Shown in pieces: positions 8,269 through 16,121 of a stretch of DNA of 64,000 bases (within the stretch, counting starts at the first letter, position 1; every line of letters starts with the position of its first letter). Source of the stretch: an uncultured Erysipelotrichaceae bacterium (GTDB lineage Bacteria > Bacillota_I > Bacilli_A > RF39 > UBA660); assembly GCA_902793375.1 (NCBI GenBank), contig CADBDE010000001.1, forward strand, positions 93,807 through 157,806, read 5' to 3'. A program made the translations under genes and the position numbers. The notes beneath the pieces are model-generated. The model saw only the letters and a program-made list of their open reading frames with translations, made no database searches and was not told the origin of the DNA.

Positions 8269-9482
8269 TGAAAAAAGTAAATAAAATAGTAATTGTTACT
8301 TTGCTTGTATCGTTTTTAATACCTTTAATTTCTGAACCAGTTAGTGCTGCAAAAGAAAATACATTAGGATATTATGAAGAAAAATTAGCACAAGCAAAGG
8401 CAGAATATCAAGCTAATAGAAATGCCATTAGTAAAACTCAAAGTGAAATATCTGCGTCACAAGCTGAGATAGAAAGATTAAAACAAGAAACTTTAAGTTT
8501 AACTGAAGAAGTAAAAAAACTAAGTGATGAAATAGATGCATATAATAATAAAATCAAAGACAAATTATTAGAATCTAAACAACTTTTAGAGTATCTTCAG
8601 TTATCAGGAGGAAAAAATGTATATCTAGACTATGTTTTTAAAGCAGAGTCAGTAACAGATTTTATTAATAGAAGCTATGTAGTAAAAGAAATAGTTGCTT
8701 ATAATCAAAAAACAATAGAATCACTAGAAGAAATGGTTGAAGGAAATAAAAAAAGAGAAGCTGAAATTGAACAAAGAAAAGTTGCAATTACGCAAAAAGA
8801 ATCAGAACTTCAAAATAGTATAACAACTCTTGGTGAAAAGAAAGAATCTTTAACAGCTGGTGGAGTTGGTATTGAACAAGAAATTAAATTTAATCAAGAA
8901 TATGTTGATATGTATAAAAAACTAGGTTGTAAAACAAATGATGTAATTGGAGTAGATTGTGCAAGACAAGGTGGAACAGGTGTATTTAGAAGACCTACTC
9001 AAACAGGATATGTTACTCAAGAAGCTTATTACAAACCATCTTATTCTCACAGAGCACTAGATATAGGTAGTAAAAAAGGAAGAAGTGAGAAAATATATCC
9101 AATTGCAAATGGAAAAATAACTAAAATTTATAGAGATAACTATGGCGCTTTATGTTTAACTATTGAACATTACAATATAAAAGATGGAAAATATTACACT
9201 TCACTTTATGTTCATATGAGTGCATATGCTCCTGGATTATATGTTGGAAAAGATGTAACTAGTAATGACTATATTGGTTATATGGGTGATACTGGTTATG
9301 CATTTGGGGTACACTTACATATGGAGGTGTTCCCTTGTAGAATGTATAATCCGACTGATTCAAATTGTAGTAATTGGAGTAAATATGATGCATTTGCTAA
9401 GAAAATGTTAAGAAATGGTTATAACCCAAGAGATTTAATATCATTCCCAAGTGGAACATATAATTCTTGGAGTACAAGATAG
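8265..9482 (+). CDS. Coiled-coil M23 peptidase / EnvC-type hydrolase partner of FtsEX
   Basis: 405 residues: a signal peptide (about 1-28, LVSFLIPLISEPVSA), two long coiled-coil stretches (about 33-115 and 150-215), then an M23/LytM domain (about 255-375). The zinc ligands appear complete: HRALDIG (His, Asp) and HLHMEVF (HxH), with the catalytic-type YVHMS between. Intact ligands suggest an active endopeptidase, unlike E. coli EnvC, where the domain is degenerate. The coiled coil and the overlap with ftsX fit the known scheme in which FtsEX binds and activates such a protein outside the membrane. A strong terminator follows. Confidence 0.92.
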   Translation: MMKKVNKIVIVTLLVSFLIPLISEPVSAAKENTLGYYEEKLAQAKAEYQANRNAISKTQSEISASQAEIERLKQETLSLTEEVKKLSDEIDAYNNKIKDKLLESKQLLEYLQLSGGKNVYLDYVFKAESVTDFINRSYVVKEIVAYNQKTIESLEEMVEGNKKREAEIEQRKVAITQKESELQNSITTLGEKKESLTAGGVGIEQEIKFNQEYVDMYKKLGCKTNDVIGVDCARQGGTGVFRRPTQTGYVTQEAYYKPSYSHRALDIGSKKGRSEKIYPIANGKITKIYRDNYGALCLTIEHYNIKDGKYYTSLYVHMSAYAPGLYVGKDVTSNDYIGYMGDTGYAFGVHLHMEVFPCRMYNPTDSNCSNWSKYDAFAKKMLRNGYNPRDLISFPSGTYNSWSTR

Positions 9483-9503
9483 ACTAATGTCTATCTTTTT
9501 TTT
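9477..9503 (+). terminator. Terminator of ftsEX operon
   Basis: AGATAGAC-TAAT-GTCTATCT, perfect 8-bp stem, followed by a T run. Confidence 0.9.
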
Positions 9504-9512
9504 ATATTATAT

Positions 9513-9536
9513 AAAAAAAGCATCTTATGATGCTTT
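9513..9536 (-). terminator. Terminator of the reverse-strand glycosyltransferase
   Basis: On the reverse strand AAAGCATC-ATAA-GATGCTTT followed by T; the stem touches the stop codon of the gene at 9535. Confidence 0.85.
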
Positions 9537-10974
9537 ATTTTATAAATATATCATTATATCCATCCCATAATGATTCTTTTAGTTTAAATTTAACAGATTT
9601 ATCTTTTTCTTTATAGATTTTCTTAACTAAAGATACAAGTTTTTTTCTATTTTTTTCTTCAAAGTAATTAAATGGAATAATAAATCCATTTTTACCATTT
9701 ACAATTCCTAATTCCTCATATGCTTCTAGTGGAGTTACAATTACTTTTGTATTTACAGAGATTGCTTCCATTATACAATAAGGCATTGCTTCACTATCAC
9801 TCAATAAAACAAAATAGTCACTATCTTTTATGTATGGAATTGGATTAAGTACTCTTGATCTATATATTAATCCATTATGATTTGTATTTTCTCTTTGATC
9901 TGTAAATACGTTCCAAGTGTATGGTATATCTAATTCATCAAATATACTTGCAATTGCTTCAACTCTATCTGGCCTTTTTACTGTTGAATATTTAAATGCA
10001 GAAGTTAAAGTAATGTGTGGCTTTACTAAATCTTTATCTAATTTAAATGGATTTACTATATATTCAATGTTATCTGTTGGAAAATATCCTTTTGCTTTTT
10101 TTGCTGATATTTTTGATACAGCAACATAGTGAGTATATAGATCATCATGAAATACTCTAGTATTTTCGTAGTCTGCCATATTACCATGTATAAACATATA
10201 ACTTTGATCAAGTGTAATAATGTTTTTTGGATAATAGTAAGTTGCATAAGTTACTAATAATCTATCAGTATAGTAGTTAATACTTTCTTCTCTTTTAATA
10301 CATTTAAAATATTTTTTAAAATATTCTAATACAGTTTTATCAATACAATCATATAAAATAGTAATATCATACTGTTTGCCAAAGCATTTTCCTATATTTT
10401 TAATCCAACTAACGTATCCATTGAAAATACCAGCACAGCCACCACCCATATATATCAAATTCTTATAGTATTCATTTCTTTTTACATCTGAAAATTGAAT
10501 ATCTTTTACCAATCTTTTCCCTTTTGGATTATGATAATAAATTAATGTTCCAATTGCTGTAGTATTTGTAAATATTTCATCTACTTTTTTATTAAATTCA
10601 ACTGAATTTTCAATTTCTATTATTTCTTGTAATTTATTTTTATTAAAAATATATGACCAATAGTAATCTCCATAATGAGGTTTGTTATTAGCAAGTTCAG
10701 GTTCATTTATAGATAAACTTACATCTCTTTTATAATCATATTCAATAATATAATTTATAAAACAACAATCAAATTCTGTTTTAATTTTTTCTAATATTAT
10801 TCTTAAATAATCTTTTGATAATTTATCTTCTTCCCTTATAAATACTACATACTTTCCTCTTGCAATTTTAACTATACTTTTAAAATTTTCACCTGTAGTA
10901 TAGATAAATTCAATATTGGTATCTTCCTTTATTTCATTCTTTTTACCAATGACTACTAAAGTTAAATCTTTCAT
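9535..10974 (-). CDS. Glycosyltransferase with GT2-like N-terminus and GT4-type body
   Basis: 479 residues. The first 110 or so (TLVVIGKKNE, IARGKYVVFIREEDKLSKDYL) look like a shortened GT-A/family 2 fold in which the usual DxD is replaced by REED. Residues about 165-470 look like a GT-B family 4 enzyme: IYMGGGCAGIFNGYVSW near the start and DSDYFVLLSDSEAMPYCIMEAIS, the nucleotide-sugar binding region with the E-x7-E-like glutamates, near the end. It probably adds a sugar to a surface polymer or glycoprotein. It is a lone reverse gene with RBS AGAAGGTG before ATG and its own terminator. The acceptor and sugar are unknown. Confidence 0.75.
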   Translation of the reverse strand: MKDLTLVVIGKKNEIKEDTNIEFIYTTGENFKSIVKIARGKYVVFIREEDKLSKDYLRIILEKIKTEFDCCFINYIIEYDYKRDVSLSINEPELANNKPHYGDYYWSYIFNKNKLQEIIEIENSVEFNKKVDEIFTNTTAIGTLIYYHNPKGKRLVKDIQFSDVKRNEYYKNLIYMGGGCAGIFNGYVSWIKNIGKCFGKQYDITILYDCIDKTVLEYFKKYFKCIKREESINYYTDRLLVTYATYYYPKNIITLDQSYMFIHGNMADYENTRVFHDDLYTHYVAVSKISAKKAKGYFPTDNIEYIVNPFKLDKDLVKPHITLTSAFKYSTVKRPDRVEAIASIFDELDIPYTWNVFTDQRENTNHNGLIYRSRVLNPIPYIKDSDYFVLLSDSEAMPYCIMEAISVNTKVIVTPLEAYEELGIVNGKNGFIIPFNYFEEKNRKKLVSLVKKIYKEKDKSVKFKLKESLWDGYNDIFIK

Positions 10975-11057
10975 AAAACACCTTCTTATTATATAATGTG
11001 ATTATAGCATAATTTATTATATCTTAAAATAAATAATTAAAAAAAAGGAGAAAAATA

Positions 11058-11378
11058 ATGAAAGAACATATTAAAGAAATAGATGAAATAATAAAAGAAA
11101 AAAGAAATAAAGATATTGATAAAATAATAAATGATCATTTAATAAAAATAAAATTTTATCAACATGAAAGACTAGTGCACTTTTTAGTAACAATGTTATT
11201 TGCATTAATGTTTTTGATAACATTTTTATATTCATTAAACAATATTAGTTTTGGAATAATTATATTAGATATTATGTTTTTTGTTCTTTTAGTTCCTTAT
11301 ATATTTCATTATTACAATTTAGAAAATAGTGTTCAATATATGTATAAACAGTATGATGAATTAAAAAAAATAAAGTAG
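11058..11378 (+). CDS. Small two-helix membrane protein, unknown
   Basis: 106 residues, not recognised. The first 35 residues are highly charged (KEIDEIIKEKRNKDIDKII) and probably cytoplasmic; two hydrophobic segments follow (about 37-60 and 67-88), then a short charged tail. RBS AAAGGAG precedes the ATG. The next gene starts two bases after its stop, so they are likely co-transcribed. No function can be given. Confidence 0.75.
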   Translation: MKEHIKEIDEIIKEKRNKDIDKIINDHLIKIKFYQHERLVHFLVTMLFALMFLITFLYSLNNISFGIIILDIMFFVLLVPYIFHYYNLENSVQYMYKQYDELKKIK

Positions 11379-11379
11379 A

Positions 11380-12024
11380 ATGGAAAGAGCCTTTATGGAA
11401 AAAATATCTAAAGAAGAAATAATAAAAATTGCGGATAACTTATTTCAAGGTAGTGATATTATTGCTAAACATGGAACTAGTTTTGCAAATGCAATGGGAA
11501 TAATAGAAGAAGGTTTCTACTATAGTAGAACTAGTATGGTTTCTCAAAAGTCTAAAGATCCATTTCAATTATGCTCTTATGGATGGAAAGAAAGTAAAAG
11601 AGGAGAGGCTTGTAATGTAATAATATCTATTCCTAAATCTTTTATTAAGTTGTTACTAAATCTTGATGAAGAAGAATACAAAAAATGGAAAGAAAAATAT
11701 TTAAGTGTTTTTGATGCTGATACAATTATAGATGCAACAACAAAATCTGTAGTAAAAGAAGTACCAAAAAGAGAAGGAATGCCATTTCTTCCTCCTACAT
11801 TTTTAAAATTAGTACCAAAGGAGTTTATAAAAGGATTTTTTGCATTTTGTGATAATACTAATTATATTGATTTTTTGTCTAATAAAGAGGAAGCATTAAA
11901 TCATTTATCATATTTTGATAATCCTAATTATTTTGATAATTTATCGAAAGAAGAACAAGAGGAATTTATTAATAACTTTAATGAAAAAGGAAAGAACGTA
12001 GTAGATAATAAACAAGGAAAATGA
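11380..12024 (+). CDS. Unknown soluble protein with an ADP-ribosyltransferase-like N-terminus
   Basis: 214 residues. A second start at 11395 (MEKISKEE) has GGAAAG ahead of it and may be the real one. The segment AKHGTSFANAMGIIEEGFYYSRTSM, then LCSYGWKE, then VIISIPKSFIKLLL, and VPKEFIKGFF near residue 160, recalls the H-G-T ... I..G ... pattern of ART-fold proteins such as RNA 2'-phosphotransferase or small ADP-ribosyltransferases; this is a weak resemblance, not an assignment. The C-terminal part is acidic and Asn-rich. No signal peptide. It follows the small membrane protein directly and ends in a strong terminator. Confidence 0.65.
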   Translation: MERAFMEKISKEEIIKIADNLFQGSDIIAKHGTSFANAMGIIEEGFYYSRTSMVSQKSKDPFQLCSYGWKESKRGEACNVIISIPKSFIKLLLNLDEEEYKKWKEKYLSVFDADTIIDATTKSVVKEVPKREGMPFLPPTFLKLVPKEFIKGFFAFCDNTNYIDFLSNKEEALNHLSYFDNPNYFDNLSKEEQEEFINNFNEKGKNVVDNKQGK

Positions 12025-12044
12025 ATTCCTTGTTTTTATTTTTT
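12010..12044 (+). terminator. Intrinsic terminator
   Basis: AAACAAGGAA (12010-12019), loop AATGAA containing the stop codon, TTCCTTGTTT (12026-12035) and a T-rich run. Confidence 0.88.
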
Positions 12045-12091
12045 ATAAATGTTAAAATATTTGTGAATTATTTTTATGGGGAGGTGTTAGT

Positions 12092-14035
12092 ATGTTTAAA
12101 CTTCATTCAAAATATTCTCCATCTGGAGATCAACCTAAAGCTATAAAAGAACTTGTTGATGGAATAAATAATGGTAAGAAACAGCAAGTTTTAAAAGGTG
12201 TTACTGGAAGTGGTAAAAGTTTCACTATGGCTAATGTAATTAAAGAAGTTAATAAACCTACTTTAATACTTGCTCATAATAAAACTTTGGCTGGACAACT
12301 TTATTCTGAAATGAAAGAATTTTTTCCTGAAAATAAAGTTGAATATTTTGTGTCATACTATGATTATTATCAACCAGAAGCATATGTTCCTAGTACAGAT
12401 ACTTATATTGAAAAAGATTCATCAATTAATGATGAAATAGATGAATTAAGACATGCTGCAGCAAGTGCTTTGTTAACTAGAAAAGATACAATAGTAGTTG
12501 CATCTGTTTCATGTATTTATGGTATTGGTGAACCTGAAGAATATAAAGATAAAATGTTAACACTTTCTGTTGGACAATCAATTGATAGAAATGTTGTTTT
12601 AAATAAACTTGTTGATATGCTTTATGAAAGAAATGACTTTGATTTTAAAAGAGGAACTTTTAGAGTTAGAGGAGACGTTGTTGAAGTTATTCCTGCTAGT
12701 GAAAGAACAAGTGGTATAAGAATAGAATTCTTTGGAGATGAAATTGATAGAATTAGTACAATTGATACTTTAACAGGAGTTGTTAAAGAAAATGTAAAAA
12801 ATATTTCTATATTTCCAGCTAGTTTGTTTGTAACTAGTGATGATAAACTACAAAAAGCAATAGAAAGAATAAGAGAAGAACTTGTTGAAAGAGTTAAGTT
12901 CTTTAAAGATAATAATAAACTATTAGAAGCAGAAAGAATTGAGCAAAGAACTAATTATGATTTAGAAATGCTAGCTGAAACTGGTTTTTGTACTGGTGTT
13001 GAAAATTATTCTAGACATATGGCTTTAAGAGAAGAAGGAGAAACTCCAACTACTTTAATGGATTTCTTTGGTGATGATTATCTTTTAATTGTAGATGAAT
13101 CTCATGTAACACTTCCACAAGTAAGAGGAATGTATAATGGTGATAGAGCAAGAAAAATGAATCTTGTTGAATATGGATTTCGTTTACCTAGTGCACTTGA
13201 TAATAGACCACTTAAGTTTGAAGAATTTGAAAGTAAAATTGATAATGCAATATATGTATCAGCTACACCAGGAGACTATGAACTTGAGAAAACAAATAAT
13301 ACTTTTGTTGAACAAATAATTAGGCCAACTGGACTTCTAGATCCATTAATTGAGGTTAGACCATCAATGGGACAAATTGATGATTTAGTAGATGAAATAA
13401 AGATTAGAATGGAAAATAATGAAAGAGTTCTAATTACTACTCTTACTATTAGAATGGCTGAAGAATTAACAAATTATTTAAAAGAATTAGATATAAAAGT
13501 AGCATACCTTCACACAGAAGTTAAAACGCTTGAGAGATTAAGAGTAATAAGAGATTTAAGACTAGGAAAATATGATTGTATTGTAGGAATAAATTTATTA
13601 AGAGAAGGTTTAGATATTCCAGAAGTAAGTTTAATTGCTATACTTGATGCTGATAAAGAAGGATTCTTAAGAAGTGAAAGAAGTTTAATACAGACAATTG
13701 GAAGATGTGCAAGAAATGCTAATGGTAAATGTATTATGTACGGAGATAAAATAACCGATTCAATGAAAAAAGCAATTGATGAAACAACAAGAAGAAGAAA
13801 AATTCAAGAAGAATTTAATAATGAACATGGTATTATTCCAAAAACAATTTCAAAAGAAATTAGAGAGCTAATTAGTAATATTGATGATAAGAAAGATACT
13901 AAGAAGAAGGTATCTAAGAAAGAAAAGGAATTAAATATAGAAGAAATAGAACAGGAGATGAGAGAAGCAGCAAGAAATTTAGATTTCGAACGTGCTATGG
14001 AACTTCGTGATATTTTATTTGAAATGAAATCATAG
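12092..14035 (+). CDS. uvrB: Excinuclease ABC subunit B
   Basis: 647 residues, normal length for UvrB. Walker [14 protein letters not shown], the beta-hairpin [12 protein letters not shown] that pries the strands apart, helicase motifs [35 protein letters not shown] and QTIGRCARN, and the C-terminal UVR domain (about 610-645, [25 protein letters not shown]) are all present. It verifies DNA damage after loading by UvrA and recruits UvrC. RBS GGGGAGGTG at 12079-12087. In many Firmicutes uvrA follows directly; here three genes lie between them. Confidence 0.98.
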   Translation: MFKLHSKYSPSGDQPKAIKELVDGINNGKKQQVLKGVTGSGKSFTMANVIKEVNKPTLILAHNKTLAGQLYSEMKEFFPENKVEYFVSYYDYYQPEAYVPSTDTYIEKDSSINDEIDELRHAAASALLTRKDTIVVASVSCIYGIGEPEEYKDKMLTLSVGQSIDRNVVLNKLVDMLYERNDFDFKRGTFRVRGDVVEVIPASERTSGIRIEFFGDEIDRISTIDTLTGVVKENVKNISIFPASLFVTSDDKLQKAIERIREELVERVKFFKDNNKLLEAERIEQRTNYDLEMLAETGFCTGVENYSRHMALREEGETPTTLMDFFGDDYLLIVDESHVTLPQVRGMYNGDRARKMNLVEYGFRLPSALDNRPLKFEEFESKIDNAIYVSATPGDYELEKTNNTFVEQIIRPTGLLDPLIEVRPSMGQIDDLVDEIKIRMENNERVLITTLTIRMAEELTNYLKELDIKVAYLHTEVKTLERLRVIRDLRLGKYDCIVGINLLREGLDIPEVSLIAILDADKEGFLRSERSLIQTIGRCARNANGKCIMYGDKITDSMKKAIDETTRRRKIQEEFNNEHGIIPKTISKEIRELISNIDDKKDTKKKVSKKEKELNIEEIEQEMREAARNLDFERAMELRDILFEMKS

Positions 14036-14055
14036 AAGAAAATAAGGAGGGTTAT

Positions 14056-14733
14056 ATGGAAATAATTGATAATAAATATTTAGAAAGAGAATTTAATACT
14101 AATTATGAATATCATGAGATATTCAATTATCAAAAAAATGAAACATTAGATGTTTTAGAAAAGAGAATAAAATCAAGTGGTAAAAATGATATTTTATTAA
14201 AAATAAACATTAATAATATTGTTCCATATTATAAGCATAGAAGTAATATTGAACATAATAGTGATGAAGAAAAAAAATACTGGAATCATGTTGTATCTAT
14301 TTTATTTGCAACTCAATTAAAAGAAATGTATGAAATAGATTCAATACGTAATATAGATGAAGAAAAAAGAGTAGTTGTTAGAGGAACATTTGAAGAATAT
14401 AAAAAACTTCAAGATGTATTACTTAATAGAGATGATATTATTGAAATAATAAGAAATCTTAAATTTGATAATACTAGATTACACATAGTTATTAATTATT
14501 TTAATAATGAATATGTTTGGAATGAATTAATAAATTATTTATCAGATGATTTACCGTTTATTACTATGATTTATTCTGATAGTGATATTTATAGATTAAT
14601 GTTTAATGCAAAAGAATTTCCAACAGAACATTATAAATATGTAATGTTTGATAAAAATGAAGAAGGTAAAGTATCATATAAACTTCTTGATACTGAAAAA
14701 AATGAAGTGTTAAAGTATGAAAAAAAGATTTAA
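14056..14733 (+). CDS. Unknown acidic soluble protein
   Basis: 225 residues, not recognised. It is charged throughout with no signal peptide or membrane helix. RBS AAGGAGGG (14044-14051) supports the start. Its last 17 bases overlap the next gene, a radical SAM protein, in another frame, which suggests tight translational coupling and a shared task. Segments such as LKININNIVPYYKHRSNIEHNSDEEKKYWNHVV could be used for a profile search. Nothing visible gives a catalytic function. Confidence 0.7.
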   Translation: MEIIDNKYLEREFNTNYEYHEIFNYQKNETLDVLEKRIKSSGKNDILLKININNIVPYYKHRSNIEHNSDEEKKYWNHVVSILFATQLKEMYEIDSIRNIDEEKRVVVRGTFEEYKKLQDVLLNRDDIIEIIRNLKFDNTRLHIVINYFNNEYVWNELINYLSDDLPFITMIYSDSDIYRLMFNAKEFPTEHYKYVMFDKNEEGKVSYKLLDTEKNEVLKYEKKI

Positions 14734-15559
14734 AAAAATATATATTGAAATAACTAATAAATGTAATTTAAATTGTTCGTTTTGCAGTGAAATAAAAAGA
14801 CAAAAAAAAGAAATGACAGTAAATGATTTTGAAATAATTGTTTCTAAAATAAAAGATTATACTGATTATATTTATTTACATATTAAGGGCGAACCACTAT
14901 TGCATTCAAAATTTGATGAAATACTTTCAATTTGCGATAATATAGGTATTAAAGTTAATATTACAACTAATGGAACTCTTTTGAAAGAAAGAAAAGCTGT
15001 TTTATTAAATCATAAATCAATTCGACAAATAAATATTTCACTTCATTCAGAAAATAATAAAAAAAATTATTTTGAAGAAGTATTTGATACTTGTAAAGAA
15101 TTATCAACAAATATGTTTATAAATTATCGATTATGGACGTTAAAAGATAATGAATTAGATAAAGAATCAACAGTTATTGTTGATAAAATAAAAAGCAATT
15201 ATAATTTATCAACTGAAATTGTTGATAAAATAATAAATGAGAATAATATTAAGATATTTAATAACACTTTTGTTAATAAAAACAATTTATTTGTTTGGCC
15301 AGATGAATCGTTAGGTCTTGATATAAATGCAAAGTGTTATGGATTAATTGATCAGTTAGGAATACTTGTAGATGGTACCGTAGTTCCTTGTTGTTTAGAT
15401 TCAAATGGTATTATTAATTTAGGTAATATTTTTATTGAAGATTTAGATGAAATTTTAAATACAAGTTTAGCTAAAGACATAATTAAAGGATTTAAAGAAA
15501 ATAGATCTAGTTGTAAATTATGTAAGAATTGTAACTTTAGGGAAAGATTTATAAAGTAG
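14717..15559 (+). CDS. Radical SAM protein with SPASM-like C-terminus
   Basis: 280 residues. The N-terminus YIEITNKCNLNCSFCSE holds the CxxxCxxC cluster site for the SAM-cleaving 4Fe-4S centre (Cys at about 15, 19, 22), followed by HIKGEPLLHSKF in the GGE-like SAM-binding position and ITTNGTLL. The C-terminal part has further cysteines (CYGLIDQLGILVDGTVVPCCLD ... CKLCKNC split over about 205-275) typical of a SPASM auxiliary cluster domain. Such proteins modify peptides or small molecules, or mature enzymes; the target is unknown. It overlaps the upstream unknown gene, which is a candidate partner or substrate. No precursor-like peptide was seen next to it. Confidence 0.85.
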   Translation: MKKRFKKIYIEITNKCNLNCSFCSEIKRQKKEMTVNDFEIIVSKIKDYTDYIYLHIKGEPLLHSKFDEILSICDNIGIKVNITTNGTLLKERKAVLLNHKSIRQINISLHSENNKKNYFEEVFDTCKELSTNMFINYRLWTLKDNELDKESTVIVDKIKSNYNLSTEIVDKIINENNIKIFNNTFVNKNNLFVWPDESLGLDINAKCYGLIDQLGILVDGTVVPCCLDSNGIINLGNIFIEDLDEILNTSLAKDIIKGFKENRSSCKLCKNCNFRERFIK

Positions 15560-15636
15560 TTGAAATATTTATTATAAAAAATAATTATTAGTATAGTCAT
15601 TAAAAGTATCAAAAGGTAATAAAGGAGTAATAAAAT

Positions 15637-16035
15637 ATGAAAAAAATAATAATTATGCTTATTTTTATTTCTATGTTTATTTTTACTGCATGTGATAATA
15701 ATAATAATAAAGTAATAACGAAAGATATGGTTGATGAACAAAATAATAAAATTACAAAAGAAGAAATAAAATATATAGAAGAAATGTTTAAAGGATATGA
15801 TTCTGTATTAGATTGTTCAGTTATAATTGAAGACAAAGTAGTATATGTAAAAGTAAAATTTAAAGAATCAGTAACATTAAAAAGTGCAAAAATGAGATGT
15901 AATAGTGATCTTGGAGAAAGATTTAAAGACTATGATATACAATATGAAATATATGGGAGTGATTTTCATGTTAAAGGATTTTGGATTGAAGAATATAACT
16001 TTGTTGCATGGGATGATGAATATGATTATGAATAA
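15637..16035 (+). CDS. Putative lipoprotein, unknown
   Basis: 132 residues. MKKIIIMLIFISMFIFTACDNN is a lipoprotein signal with lipobox FTAC, Cys at about 19. The mature part after an Asn-rich linker holds one small domain (about 45-130) with alternating strand-like segments (VLDCSVIIEDKVVYVKVKF). AAAGGAG precedes the start. Lgt, which would attach its diacylglycerol, is encoded at 19353. It lies between the radical SAM gene and uvrA. Fold and role unknown. Confidence 0.75.
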   Translation: MKKIIIMLIFISMFIFTACDNNNNKVITKDMVDEQNNKITKEEIKYIEEMFKGYDSVLDCSVIIEDKVVYVKVKFKESVTLKSAKMRCNSDLGERFKDYDIQYEIYGSDFHVKGFWIEEYNFVAWDDEYDYE

Positions 16036-16036
16036 T

Positions 16037-16069
16037 AAAAAAGTTAACTATTAAAGTTATCTTTTTTGT
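16037..16069 (+). terminator. Probable terminator after lipoprotein gene
   Basis: AAAAAGTTAACT-ATTAA-AGTTATCTTTTTT, a stem with one mismatch, ending in six T. Confidence 0.65.
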
Positions 16070-16121
16070 TTAATTATTACATAAATTATGTTATTATATA
16101 GTAGCAATTTGAGGTGGTAAT

